Shown one piece after another: positions 34,980-43,305 of a stretch of 64,000 nucleotides of DNA. The position numbers and the translations under genes were made by a program. Position 1 is the stretch's first letter. Every line of letters begins with the position of its first letter. Origin of the DNA: Shewanella sp. ANA-3 (lineage in GTDB: Bacteria; Pseudomonadota; Gammaproteobacteria; Enterobacterales; Shewanellaceae); NCBI RefSeq assembly GCF_000203935.1, contig NC_008577.1:620001-684000 (forward strand), written 5' to 3'. Under the pieces are notes generated by a model. The model worked only from the letters and a program-made list of their open reading frames with translations, did no database searches and was not told the origin of the DNA.

Positions 34980-36635
34980 TTATTTACTGGTTTGGTAAAT
35001 ATGTACATCGCGCTGCGGGAAAGGAATGCTGATGCCCTCGGCATCGAAGCGCATTTTCACTTCGCGGGTAATATCCCAATACACATCCCAATAATCTTCG
35101 GGTTTAGCCCAAGGACGGACGATAAAGTCGACCGAGGACTCCCCTAAAACGTGCAGCTTAATGAGCGGTGCAGGGATTTTTTGCACCTTAGGATGCGCTT
35201 CCACAATCGACTTAAGCACGGCTTCGGCGTGCTCAATATTGTCGCCATAGCCAATGCCGAAGGTCATGTCGACGCGGCGTTGGTGCTCGGCGGTAATATT
35301 GTTAATGGTATCACCCCAAATCTTGTTGTTTGGAATAATAAGCCTTTGGTTATCTAAGGTTTTAATTGTGGTGGAGACTAGGCTCATATGGCTAACTCGA
35401 CCAGTTACACCAGCCGCGCTAATCAAGTCACCCACATCGTAGGGACGATAGATCAAAATCATCATGCCCGAGGCAAAGTTCGAGAGTGAATCCTGCAGGG
35501 CGAAACCTATGATCACACCGGCGATACCAAAGCCTGCCAATAACGGGCCTAACTCTATGCCAAGCTGGGACAGGGCTATCAGTACACCGATAGTGAAGAC
35601 CGCTTTTCCCGAGAGCGAGGTAAAGAAGTCTTGCAGTAACTTACTAAAATTTAACTTAGAGTTACTAACGGTATTACTCACAATCTTCTTCGCCAGTTTG
35701 CCCGCAAGGCTTGCGACAAACAGGATCATACAGAAGATAAATAGCTTAAAGACTAAAGTCGGGCCATGGTTGATGGACTGTTCTTTGGCCGTATGCAGCC
35801 ATTGTTCGACTAAGCTTGAGGCCACATCGATACTCAAGACATCCTGGGTGATATCGCCTGAGATACTGAACAGGGTCTTTTTCAGTGAGGCGGTGTTTTG
35901 CTCGAGCGCATCGAGTAAGTCGATATCTATGCTAAGGCTCTGGCTATTGAGCGCCAATCTGTCCTTTAGCTGCATGACGCGACTGGTTTGCGCGGCGGTC
36001 ACATCTTTACCGGCATTAGTGGCGGCGTTAACTGCATTTTGTAACTGCTGCTGGGTAAAAGTGACAAAGCTATCGAAGTTATCGGCGCGACTTAAGAGAA
36101 TTTGGGTCAGCTCCGCTTTCTGCGCTGCGACATCTTCGCCCATTTGGCCGAGCCAGTTTAAGGTCTCGAGTCGTTGTTTGTAGTTGTTGTCCTTATCGAG
36201 CTCACGTTTAGAGATTTCGAGTAAGGTCGACTCATCATCCGCCGAGCCGAGTTTATGGGACAACTTGGTCACAATATCATTGAAGTAGTCGTTGATTTTA
36301 AGATTAAATGTCAGCTGCTCTTGCACCAATGCCAACATAAAGGCTTTATCGTAGTTCTCATCTTCTAACAGCACTTTAATCTTATTGCGTAACTGCAATG
36401 TCTTGTTTTGAATGCGATATTCAACAATGGTGCGCAACTCACCTTGGGATTGGGATAAGCGCGCAATATCCTCTTTAATCGCTGACTTTAGCGTAATTAA
36501 TTCGTTTTGGGCTTCGTTAGGGACGGTAGCGGTTTGAGTGGCGGCAACGGGTTCGGCTGCATCCGTCGCGAAAACCTCGGTACTCAATAGCAGGGGAAAG
36601 CTGAGAGCGAACATGAATATGAGTGAGCGGCGCAT
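34980..36635 (-). CDS. MscS-family mechanosensitive channel with long periplasmic N-domain
   Basis: 551 residues from the ATG at 36635. This start gives a signal peptide (MRRSLIFMFALSFPLLLST, cleavage after VFA) and GAAGATA 8 nt upstream, whereas the frame extending to 36884 does not. A helical, coiled-coil-prone periplasmic region (about 35-250) precedes about four membrane segments. The MscS pore and beta domain follow, with GFGIAGVIIGFALQDSLSNF and RPYDVGDLI. Such channels open on membrane tension to release solutes at osmotic downshock. It is larger than MscS (286) and smaller than MscK. It is divergent from a zinc-ribbon gene. Confidence 0.85.
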   Translation of the reverse strand: MRRSLIFMFALSFPLLLSTEVFATDAAEPVAATQTATVPNEAQNELITLKSAIKEDIARLSQSQGELRTIVEYRIQNKTLQLRNKIKVLLEDENYDKAFMLALVQEQLTFNLKINDYFNDIVTKLSHKLGSADDESTLLEISKRELDKDNNYKQRLETLNWLGQMGEDVAAQKAELTQILLSRADNFDSFVTFTQQQLQNAVNAATNAGKDVTAAQTSRVMQLKDRLALNSQSLSIDIDLLDALEQNTASLKKTLFSISGDITQDVLSIDVASSLVEQWLHTAKEQSINHGPTLVFKLFIFCMILFVASLAGKLAKKIVSNTVSNSKLNFSKLLQDFFTSLSGKAVFTIGVLIALSQLGIELGPLLAGFGIAGVIIGFALQDSLSNFASGMMILIYRPYDVGDLISAAGVTGRVSHMSLVSTTIKTLDNQRLIIPNNKIWGDTINNITAEHQRRVDMTFGIGYGDNIEHAEAVLKSIVEAHPKVQKIPAPLIKLHVLGESSVDFIVRPWAKPEDYWDVYWDITREVKMRFDAEGISIPFPQRDVHIYQTSK

Positions 36636-36856
36636 AGGCGTTATCTTCAATAAAAATAGGTAGGTACATAATAGGAGCTGCGCTAAATACTGTAAAATTA
36701 GAACCGCATAAAATGCTATCTGAGTATAAAATTTGTGCGCTGGTTTGCAGCTTTCGCTATGGGAGTGAGGTTTTGAAACCACTGCGCTAATTAGTTCGAC
36801 TGAGTGGCGGGAAATTCTGATAAACTTAGCGCCCCATGTCGAGGAACCTACTCTAA

Positions 36857-37186
36857 ATGCTGTGCTCCCATTGCCATCAGTCAATCAAAATTGCCCAAAT
36901 TACCCAACAGCGCGGAAAGGGCTTTCACGCTCAAGTGCAATGTCCCCATTGTTCAGCTTGGCTGGGACACAATCCTAAACTGTTGAAGTTAAAATTATTT
37001 GGCTTTTATGCGAGTGTGCTGACGGGTTTATACAGTTATTTCGATGCCTCGACGCGGCATTTTTTGATCCCTGTGATGATCTTCTGTGTGATGTTGCTGC
37101 TGGTGAGCCATTTTATGGATCAACTACAAACGATTGAGGCGCCAGAGAAGCAAGACGATAGCGATCAACGGCAAAAGTATCGCTAG
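36857..37186 (+). CDS. Small zinc-ribbon membrane protein of unknown function
   Basis: 109 residues. Two CxxC pairs at the N-terminus (CSHC at about 3-6, CPHC at about 29-32) form a zinc-ribbon-like motif, followed by two hydrophobic segments (about 47-63 and 68-88) and a charged Gln/Asp-rich tail. It would be an inner-membrane protein with a cytoplasmic metal-binding head. GAGGA lies about 11 nt upstream of the ATG. Divergent from the MscS-like gene, with 221 bp between starts. Family not recognised. Confidence 0.65.
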   Translation: MLCSHCHQSIKIAQITQQRGKGFHAQVQCPHCSAWLGHNPKLLKLKLFGFYASVLTGLYSYFDASTRHFLIPVMIFCVMLLLVSHFMDQLQTIEAPEKQDDSDQRQKYR

Positions 37187-37266
37187 AGGTGAGGGCGTTA
37201 GATTAACCGAGTCGAGCCGCGCAGGGGTTATCGCACAGGCTCAACTTGGTTTAGGCTAGGGCTGAG

Positions 37267-37392
37267 TTATTGGATAACCTGCTCTTGGCTCTCGAGTGAG
37301 TGTTCTACGTAATAAATCCCGCCCAAAATTACTGCGCCGAAAATCACTATCCCTAAGATTAATCCTAAGTTTTCACGAAAGAATGCTAGCAT
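37267..37392 (-). CDS. Small single-span membrane protein
   Basis: 41 residues from the ATG at 37392 (AAAGG about 9 nt upstream); an in-frame extension to 37452 is less likely. One long hydrophobic helix (LGLILGIVIFGAVILGGIYY, about 9-28) is flanked by a charged N-terminus (FREN) and an acidic, polar end (EHSLESQEQVIQ). Typical of small bacterial membrane proteins that bind and modulate larger partners. It stands alone. No family recognised. Confidence 0.5.
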   Translation of the reverse strand: MLAFFRENLGLILGIVIFGAVILGGIYYVEHSLESQEQVIQ

Positions 37393-37539
37393 TTGGGTTG
37401 CCTTTTGCTGGGTTGAATAGAATGACTTATTAGCCAGTATTACACTGGGCACATCATAGTTTTACTGACTTAAGCTAATCTTAAATAACTCTTTTTGCCA
37501 ACTTGAGCCGGTTTTTTGTTGTGCGTTTTTCATCCTAAA

Positions 37540-37593
37540 GTTGCAATGGTAAATATCTTGTAACGCATTGGGCGCCTATTACCTTATTGCAAC
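37540..37593 (+). promoter_or_regulatory. Inverted repeat upstream of the zinc-uptake cluster (candidate regulator site)
   Basis: GTTGCAATGGTAA (37540-37552) is mirrored by TTACCTTATTGCAAC (37579-37593), about 55-108 bp upstream of the first gene. A zinc-dependent Zur site is expected in front of such a cluster, but the sequence does not clearly match the usual Zur dyad, so the regulator is not assigned. Confidence 0.3.
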
Positions 37594-37647
37594 TTGCTAG
37601 TGGCCTGACTTAAACTTGTGCCACTTTTTTACTATGGGGACGACTGA

Positions 37648-37938
37648 GTGAGACTGCACAGTCACATAAGACGCACAATTTCGATATGGCTTGCCGCCGT
37701 ATTGGTGTTGCTGTCTTTTGTTGCCTCAGCCCATAGTGTGACCCACCTTGATGATGGGGCAAAGACGCACTGTACCCTGTGCTTCCATCAACATCAGCTG
37801 AATAAAATTCTGCTCACCCAACCGCTTAAGCTCGATTTAGCGGTACAGCGGTTCGATGTCTGTGAATTTGTCTTACCCGTTAGCTTCTCCACACACGTCA
37901 GTGTTTACCTAAGCCGCGCGCCACCTACTCTCCGCTAA
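37648..37938 (+). CDS. Small exported His/Cys-containing protein of the zinc-uptake cluster
   Basis: 96 residues from GTG at 37648 with GGGGA about 9 nt upstream. A basic N-terminus and hydrophobic stretch (about 9-28) form a signal peptide, ending near SAHSVTH. Potential metal ligands are clustered: HSVTHLDD, then THCTLCFHQHQ (about 40-50). It lies 81 bp upstream of a His-rich outer-membrane protein and a zinc-type ABC system. In related bacteria such small proteins are annotated as zinc chaperones of the ABC zinc-uptake system, which fits the ligands; direct evidence is lacking. Confidence 0.62.
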   Translation: MRLHSHIRRTISIWLAAVLVLLSFVASAHSVTHLDDGAKTHCTLCFHQHQLNKILLTQPLKLDLAVQRFDVCEFVLPVSFSTHVSVYLSRAPPTLR

Positions 37939-38019
37939 ATCAACTTTTACATTTTAACTTATTGTATTTCTTGATGACTTGGATGAGTCATCGAGCGCTA
38001 GTTGTATTTTGGAGATATC

Positions 38020-39201
38020 ATGACTGTTTTTAACAACCGAATTTCTTTGGTGGCTTTGGCGTGCGCATTTGCTTCACCGACGTTATTTGCCGCTGACTCA
38101 AGTTTAACCAATCCGGCTATCAGCGCAGTGCTGAATGGCTATTATCAAACGGCCGAGCGTCCATTGGCTGAAACCGCCGAAGGATTTGGTTTAGGTGAAA
38201 CTGAGCTGGCGATGAGCGCCAACATTGACGACATGTTCTACGGCAAAGTCACTGCCGTCGTTGAGATGCACGACGGTGAAACTGAGCTTAATCTCGAAGA
38301 AGCCTTTATCCAAACCATGGCGATGCCAGCGGGGTTCTCAATCCGTGGCGGACGTTTCTTATCGGATATCGGTTATTTAAATAACCAGCATTTACACACG
38401 GATTCATTCACCGACCGTCCTATTGCTTACCGCGCTTTTTTTGGTGGCCATTACTTTGACGACGGTGTGCGCTTAAACTTTGTGGCGCCAACGGATCTGT
38501 ATTGGACCTTAGGCGCCGAAGCCTTCAAGGGCGACAGCATGCGCGCCGCCGATGAACACGGCGAACGTGAGTTTAAAAATGTGGGCGTATACACCTTTTA
38601 CACCAAAATCGGTGGTGACATAGGTGATAACAGTTCATGGCAGGCGGGCTTAAGTTACCTACGTAACGAAAATGGCCAAGTCACAGCCCATGAAGAGGGC
38701 GATGAACACGAAGACGAAACCGCCGAGGAAGGCCATGACCACAGCCATGCGGCATCTTACACAGGTAAAAACACCTATGGTGCTGATTTTGTGTATAAAT
38801 GGGCGCCAAATGGCAACTATAAATACCAAAACCTGACCCTGAGCGGCGAGTATTACCGTGTGACGGACTTTGTGCCGAGCGACCTTCATCCCGAAGATGC
38901 GCCGAGCAAGGATTATCATCAAGGTTGGTATCTGAGCAGCGTATATCAATTCACGCCTAGCTGGTCTGCGGGTGTGCGTTACGGCGAGGTGGATACCCAA
39001 GAGCTCCATGGCGATCATTTCCATGGACAGAAGTTAAAGGAATCTGAGGTGAGTCTGGCGTGGCATTCGAGCCATTTCTCGACGGTACGTTTCCAGTACA
39101 CCAATCAGAAGGGAACTAACTTCGATGGAATCGAAGACGACAATGTTTTCACTGTTCAATACATTATGTCTCTGGGGGCTCACGGTGCGCATCAATTCTA
39201 A
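38020..39201 (+). CDS. His-rich outer-membrane beta-barrel, probable zinc porin
   Basis: 393 residues from the ATG at 38020 (GGAGA 6 nt upstream; a TTG six codons earlier is rejected). Signal peptide about 1-24 (cleavage after LFA). The mature protein is all-beta with a final FTVQYIMSLGAHGAHQF. A His/Asp/Glu-rich loop (about residues 222-246, with GDEHEDETAEEGHDHSH) and further histidines look like metal-binding surface loops. No plug domain or TonB box is seen, although relatives are sometimes named TonB-dependent zinc receptors. It probably lets zinc cross the outer membrane. Its end overlaps the next gene by 17 nt, so the two are coupled. Confidence 0.75.
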   Translation: MTVFNNRISLVALACAFASPTLFAADSSLTNPAISAVLNGYYQTAERPLAETAEGFGLGETELAMSANIDDMFYGKVTAVVEMHDGETELNLEEAFIQTMAMPAGFSIRGGRFLSDIGYLNNQHLHTDSFTDRPIAYRAFFGGHYFDDGVRLNFVAPTDLYWTLGAEAFKGDSMRAADEHGEREFKNVGVYTFYTKIGGDIGDNSSWQAGLSYLRNENGQVTAHEEGDEHEDETAEEGHDHSHAASYTGKNTYGADFVYKWAPNGNYKYQNLTLSGEYYRVTDFVPSDLHPEDAPSKDYHQGWYLSSVYQFTPSWSAGVRYGEVDTQELHGDHFHGQKLKESEVSLAWHSSHFSTVRFQYTNQKGTNFDGIEDDNVFTVQYIMSLGAHGAHQF

Positions 39202-40093
39202 TTTTGTTAAAGCGGCCGCAGCGGCCCTGTCTTTCGCCTGTTCAGGTTTTGCCCATGCAGAGCTGAATGTGTTTGCCTGTGAACCCGAATATGCCGCATT
39301 GGCAAAAGAGTTGGCTCCAAACGCCAGCATTTATTCGGCAACCACGGCCTTACAGGATCCGCATCAAGTGCAGGCGCGTCCGAGTTTAATCGCCAAAATG
39401 CGCCAAGCGGATCTGGTGGTCTGTGCGGGCGCCGATTTAGAAATCGGTTGGCTGCCAATGCTGCAAATGAAGTCGGCTAACGCTAAGGTTCGCTCTACCG
39501 ATCAGGGGCTGTTTTTCGCCGCCGATCAAATCGATACCTTAGATAAGTTAGCGAGTGTGGACCGTAGCATGGGGGATGTGCATGCTCAGGGAAATCCGCA
39601 TATCCACTTCGATCCGACGCGTTTGCTAAGCGTCGCGAATGCGCTCAGCGCTAAGATGAGCCAACTCGACCCGAGCGAGGCGGCGAATTACCAAAAGGCA
39701 TTAGCGGACTTTAGTACTCGTTGGCAGGCGGCGGTCCCCCGCTGGGAAGAGCAGGCTAAAGCGTTAAAAGGCAAAAAGGTCATCGCCTATCACACCAGTT
39801 TTAGATATCTGTTCAACTGGTTGGGGATTGAACAAGCTGCTGATCTTGAGCCTAAACCCGGTCTGGCACCGACTAGCGGCCATTTAGCCAGTTTGCTGAG
39901 CCGCGCCGAGCAGGGCGATATTCTGGCGGTAGTTGTGGCGTCCTATCAGGATGAGCGTGGTGCTAAGTGGTTGGGTGAAAAGGCTAATCTACCTGTGCTT
40001 ATGTTGCCAATGTCGGTTGGTGGCAACGATGCGAGTCAAGATCTCTTCAGCCTCTACGACAGCGCGATTGCCCTCTTAAACGGGGTGAAATAA
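39185..40093 (+). CDS. Metal (zinc) ABC transporter substrate-binding protein
   Basis: 302 residues from GTG at 39185. GGGGG lies 6 nt upstream and a signal peptide (MRINSNFVKAAAAALSFACS, cleavage after AHA) follows directly, which ordinary longer starts would destroy. It overlaps the preceding gene by 17 nt. The cluster A-I (ZnuA/TroA) fold is marked by NPHIHFDPTR (metal-binding His) and AYHTSFRYLFNWLG (another His). It lacks the long acidic/His loop of E. coli ZnuA. It would bind Zn(II) (or Mn(II)) in the periplasm and pass it to the permease encoded 4 nt downstream. Confidence 0.88.
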   Translation: MRINSNFVKAAAAALSFACSGFAHAELNVFACEPEYAALAKELAPNASIYSATTALQDPHQVQARPSLIAKMRQADLVVCAGADLEIGWLPMLQMKSANAKVRSTDQGLFFAADQIDTLDKLASVDRSMGDVHAQGNPHIHFDPTRLLSVANALSAKMSQLDPSEAANYQKALADFSTRWQAAVPRWEEQAKALKGKKVIAYHTSFRYLFNWLGIEQAADLEPKPGLAPTSGHLASLLSRAEQGDILAVVVASYQDERGAKWLGEKANLPVLMLPMSVGGNDASQDLFSLYDSAIALLNGVK

Positions 40094-40097
40094 GCCT

Positions 40098-40865
40098 ATG
40101 TTGGATCTGGAACTGATGTCGATCCTGCTGCCAGCACTGGCGGCGGGGATCTTAGTGCTTTCAACGCATATTGTACTTGGCAAACAAGTGCTTAAGCGTG
40201 GGATCATCTTTATCGATTTAGCCATTGCTCAAGTCGCCGCGTTGGGGGCGATTGTGGCGCACATGGACCATAGGTTAGAAGAGATGCCATTTTCTAATGT
40301 GTGGATGCCGGCCTTATTCGCCCTTGCGGGGGCGGGTTTTATCGCTTGGTTATCTAAGCGGATGGCGGGTGAGCTAGAGGCGATGATAGGTTGCTTTTAC
40401 GTGTTGTCGGCGGTGGCGGCCATGCTATTGCTGGCGAACGATCCCCACGGGGCTGAGCTGTTAAAGCAATTGATGTCGGGCCAGATCCTTTGGGTGAGTT
40501 GGTCGCAATTAGTGTTGCCGACCGTGGTTTATGCGGCTGTGTTAGCAGTGATTTTTCTGCGGCCACAGATCTTAAATGGTGCGGGATTCTATCTGCTATT
40601 TGCACTGGTAATCACCTTGTCGGTAGAGCTGGTTGGGGTCTATCTAGTGTTTAGCACACTCATTTTGCCAGCACTTGCGCTCAACAAGTACCAAGGTAAG
40701 AACGGCCTATTTTACGCTTATCTGGTCGGCCTTATGGGTTACTTGCTGGGGCTGGTGCTTTCGGCAACGTTGGACTTACCGAGCGGCGCGGCGATTGTCG
40801 CGACTTTGGCCCTTAGTGCCTTGGTCTTCCGTTTAGGCCTAAGTAAAACCGCGGCAGTGCGCTAG
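40098..40865 (+). CDS. Metal ABC transporter permease (ZnuB-like)
   Basis: 255 residues of the ABC-3 permease family with about seven to eight membrane segments. It begins MLDLELMSILLPALAAGILV and includes GIIFIDLAIAQVAALG, the conserved cytoplasmic coupling region. It moves zinc or manganese across the inner membrane with the binding protein encoded just upstream. No ATPase gene lies in the cluster or elsewhere in the window. The gene is followed by a terminator. Confidence 0.88.
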   Translation: MLDLELMSILLPALAAGILVLSTHIVLGKQVLKRGIIFIDLAIAQVAALGAIVAHMDHRLEEMPFSNVWMPALFALAGAGFIAWLSKRMAGELEAMIGCFYVLSAVAAMLLLANDPHGAELLKQLMSGQILWVSWSQLVLPTVVYAAVLAVIFLRPQILNGAGFYLLFALVITLSVELVGVYLVFSTLILPALALNKYQGKNGLFYAYLVGLMGYLLGLVLSATLDLPSGAAIVATLALSALVFRLGLSKTAAVR

Positions 40866-40914
40866 GTCGCAAACTAGGTTTTTCGCTTAGTCGTTTAAGC
40901 TTAGATATTGATTT

Positions 40915-40960
40915 AAAAGCCCATCGTCGTGCATGATTGCGCGAGTACCGATGGGCTTTT
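40915..40960 (+). terminator. Terminator after the zinc-uptake cluster
   Basis: A 12-bp stem (40915-40926 with 40949-40960) with a 22-nt loop and following T's lies 50 nt after the permease stop. Confidence 0.75.
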
Positions 40961-41060
40961 GTTTGGATTGTTAGCAACTCAGCTTACAGATGTAAACATT
41001 ATATTGAGTCCCTAGGGCTGGGTGGCTATACTGTCGCCACTTTCATCCTTGGAGTATGTC

Positions 41061-41804
41061 GTGCTGTTACTCGTCAGATCTGTGTTGTTGGCTGTGTCAT
41101 TGTTACTCGCGTTTATTTTTGGTGGGTTGGTCTGCTTGTTGCGGCCCCGTCACCGTGACAATGTACATATGTTCGCCAAGATCTTCTCATCCGTCGCCCC
41201 TATTCTAGGGCTTAAAGTCATAGTGCGTCGGCATAAAGAAATTCAGGATGGCCCTTATATCTTTTTAGGGAACCATCAAAATAACTTCGATCTGTTCACT
41301 CATACTAAAGCCGTGCCGAAAAGCACCGTCAGCTTAGGCAAAAAGAGCTTAGTGTGGATCCCGCTATTCGGGCAGATCTACTGGTTATCGGGCAATATTC
41401 TGATCGATAGAAAAAATCGCAACAGTGCCTTCGATACCATGGCTAAAACCGCCGAAAAGATTAAACAGAACCGTTTATCTGTGTGGATTTTCCCCGAGGG
41501 TACCCGCTCACGTGGCCGCGGTTTGCTCCCCTTTAAGGCTGGCGCCTTCCATACGGCGATTGCCGCAGGGGTGCCGATAGTGCCAGTGCTTGCCTCTTGT
41601 CAGAGCCATATTAATTTAAACCGTTGGGATAACGGGGTGGTGATCATTGAGATGATGGCGCCTATCCCGACCGAAGGGTTAGATAAAGCCGATGTGAAGG
41701 CCTTTTCTGCTCAAGTGTATGAGACTATGTCAGCCAAATTTAACGAGATAAATCGTGAAGCGGCAACATTAATGGGTAAAACTCTCGAAGGCGATGACGT
41801 ATAA
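41061..41804 (+). CDS. plsC: 1-acylglycerol-3-phosphate O-acyltransferase
   Basis: 247 residues from GTG at 41061 with GGAG 7 nt upstream; an in-frame extension to 41022 has no ribosome-binding site. An N-terminal membrane anchor (about 1-27) is followed by the acyltransferase motifs NHQNNFD (a variant of the NHxxxxD block), [11 protein letters not shown] and the PIVPV segment. It acylates lysophosphatidate to phosphatidate in the inner membrane during phospholipid synthesis. The rraB gene begins 43 bp downstream and probably shares the transcript. Confidence 0.93.
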   Translation: MLLLVRSVLLAVSLLLAFIFGGLVCLLRPRHRDNVHMFAKIFSSVAPILGLKVIVRRHKEIQDGPYIFLGNHQNNFDLFTHTKAVPKSTVSLGKKSLVWIPLFGQIYWLSGNILIDRKNRNSAFDTMAKTAEKIKQNRLSVWIFPEGTRSRGRGLLPFKAGAFHTAIAAGVPIVPVLASCQSHINLNRWDNGVVIIEMMAPIPTEGLDKADVKAFSAQVYETMSAKFNEINREAATLMGKTLEGDDV

Positions 41805-41847
41805 TAGCGCCAATTTGAGCCAGTTTTACCTTAACGGAGACAAATCC

Positions 41848-42255
41848 ATGTCTATTGAAAGTCAATTAAAAGCCCAACTTGCCGAGAATCGTGACATAGT
41901 GCAAGCCCTGCTTGACGATGGCTCAGAGCCAGATGCGGAATACACCATTGAGCACCATTTCTCATCTAGCAACTTCGACCGCTTAGAAAAAGCCGCCGTT
42001 GATGCATTCAAACTCGGTTTTGAAGTCAACGACGCCGAAGAGATGGAGCTGGAAGATGGCTCTGTCATTTTCTGTTTTGATGCTATCGCTTACCACAAGC
42101 TGGAAGTGGCTTTATTGGATAAAGCGACCGAGCAGTTACTGCAACTCGCAGCTAAGCAAAAAGTGGATTACGACGGTTGGGGCACTTACTTCGTTGGTGA
42201 CGATATCGACGACGAAGAAGGTGACGACGAAGAAGATGACGGTTTCCCGCACTAA
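41848..42255 (+). CDS. rraB: Ribonuclease E inhibitor RraB
   Basis: 135 residues from the ATG at 41848 (ACGGAG upstream), against 138 in E. coli; an in-frame extension overlapping plsC is rejected. It starts [20 protein letters not shown], has the RraB core [20 protein letters not shown] and WGTYFVGD, and ends in an acidic Asp/Glu tail. RraB binds the C-terminal half of RNase E and reduces degradosome activity. It follows plsC and is followed by a strong terminator. Confidence 0.93.
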   Translation: MSIESQLKAQLAENRDIVQALLDDGSEPDAEYTIEHHFSSSNFDRLEKAAVDAFKLGFEVNDAEEMELEDGSVIFCFDAIAYHKLEVALLDKATEQLLQLAAKQKVDYDGWGTYFVGDDIDDEEGDDEEDDGFPH

Positions 42256-42281
42256 TTCGCGACCATTGAGATTTCAGTAAC

Positions 42282-42308
42282 AAAAAGCCCATCATCGATG
42301 GGCTTTTT
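42282..42308. terminator. Bidirectional terminator after rraB
   Basis: A 12-bp stem (42282-42293 with 42297-42308), ATC loop, A/T-rich ends. Convergent genes end at 42255 and 42313. The 10-mer TTTCAGTAAC occurs on both sides. Confidence 0.9.
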
Positions 42309-42312
42309 GGTT

Positions 42313-43287
42313 TCAGTAACCACTGGTTTGTGCGGTGTGCAGGACGCTACAGTTACGTCCTTTTTGCTTGGCTTCGTATAAGGCTTTGTCTGAGCAAGAA
42401 ATCCAGCCAGAGCTGCTGGTGATATGTTTGCCGATTTCACACACGCCTAGGCTTACTGTGACTTTTATCTTCAGCCCTTCGTACACTATGGTGGAGTCGG
42501 CAATTCTTTCCCGCAAACGCTCGGTAAAGTTGAGGGCATCGGCGCCACAAGTATTGGGCATGACCACAGCGAACTCCTCACCACCATAGCGGCCGACACA
42601 ATCGGTCTCCCTTAATGAATGGCTTAGGATATGGGCGATATGCTGAATCACCTTATCACCCGCGACATGGCCGTAGGTATCGTTGATTCTTTTGAAATGG
42701 TCTATGTCAATCATGACCAAGCTCGACATCCCCGAATAACGGGCGTGGAGGTCAAACTCATGCTCTAAACATTGTTGCCAATGGCGGCGATTATGGAGCT
42801 GTGTCAGGCCATCGGTCTGGCTGAGGCGTTCTAACTGCTCGTTGGCGGCCTTGAGCTGTAGCTTGTTGACGGCGATGTCGGTGACATCATAAATAATCAC
42901 GCTGATATGGGTTATTTTTCCGGTTAATGAGGCCAGAGGCAACAGTGTCACGTTCTGGTACATAAAATCGGCCCGTCCGGTAATGGGGCGGTAGTTTTTA
43001 AACTGAAACACGTAGGGTCTTTGTTCCCAGCTGATAAAGGCTCGATTTTTCAGCATAAAAACCGATTCCATCTTTTGCTTTAACCAAGTCGCTGGTAGCT
43101 CAGGAAAACGGGTGAACAGGTTTTGCCCTTTAATCGAATTAGGGGATACGCCGCTATGGTTTTCCATAAAGCCGTTCCACAGTTGGATATTATAATCGCG
43201 ATCTAATACCACTAGACCCACTTCGATGGTTTGCACCATATCGATAAGCCAATGGAGTTCGTTCATTGCGCTTTGATCGTTTGACAT
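42313..43287 (-). CDS. PAS-GGDEF diguanylate cyclase
   Basis: 324 residues. A PAS domain (about 8-130) with VLDRDYNIQLWNGFMENHSG leads, via a short coil (about 135-155), into a GGDEF domain (about 158-318) with DGLTQLHNRRHW, VMIDIDHFKRIND and an intact YGGEEF. It has no membrane segment, so it probably senses a cytoplasmic ligand or a partner protein. It makes c-di-GMP from two GTP. Its start lies 18 nt after the stop of a receiver-CheC gene on the same strand, so the two form an operon. Confidence 0.9.
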   Translation of the reverse strand: MSNDQSAMNELHWLIDMVQTIEVGLVVLDRDYNIQLWNGFMENHSGVSPNSIKGQNLFTRFPELPATWLKQKMESVFMLKNRAFISWEQRPYVFQFKNYRPITGRADFMYQNVTLLPLASLTGKITHISVIIYDVTDIAVNKLQLKAANEQLERLSQTDGLTQLHNRRHWQQCLEHEFDLHARYSGMSSLVMIDIDHFKRINDTYGHVAGDKVIQHIAHILSHSLRETDCVGRYGGEEFAVVMPNTCGADALNFTERLRERIADSTIVYEGLKIKVTVSLGVCEIGKHITSSSGWISCSDKALYEAKQKGRNCSVLHTAQTSGY

Positions 43288-43305
43288 AAGGTAAAATCCA
43301 ACTGA

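Noticed and set aside
36636..36884. Longer N-terminus for the MscS-family channel
   Set aside because: The added residues would bury the signal peptide that starts at MRRSLIF.
37540..37593. Assignment of the inverted repeat to Zur
   Set aside because: Arms and spacing do not match the Zur dyad well; kept only as an unassigned candidate site.
38020..39201. TonB-dependent receptor annotation
   Set aside because: Too short for a plug plus a 22-strand barrel, and no TonB box was seen; described as a probable porin instead.
42272..42322. Direct repeats TTTCAGTAAC around the rraB terminator, considered as an insertion footprint
   Set aside because: One copy is simply the end of the diguanylate cyclase gene; ten bases are too few to support insertion.
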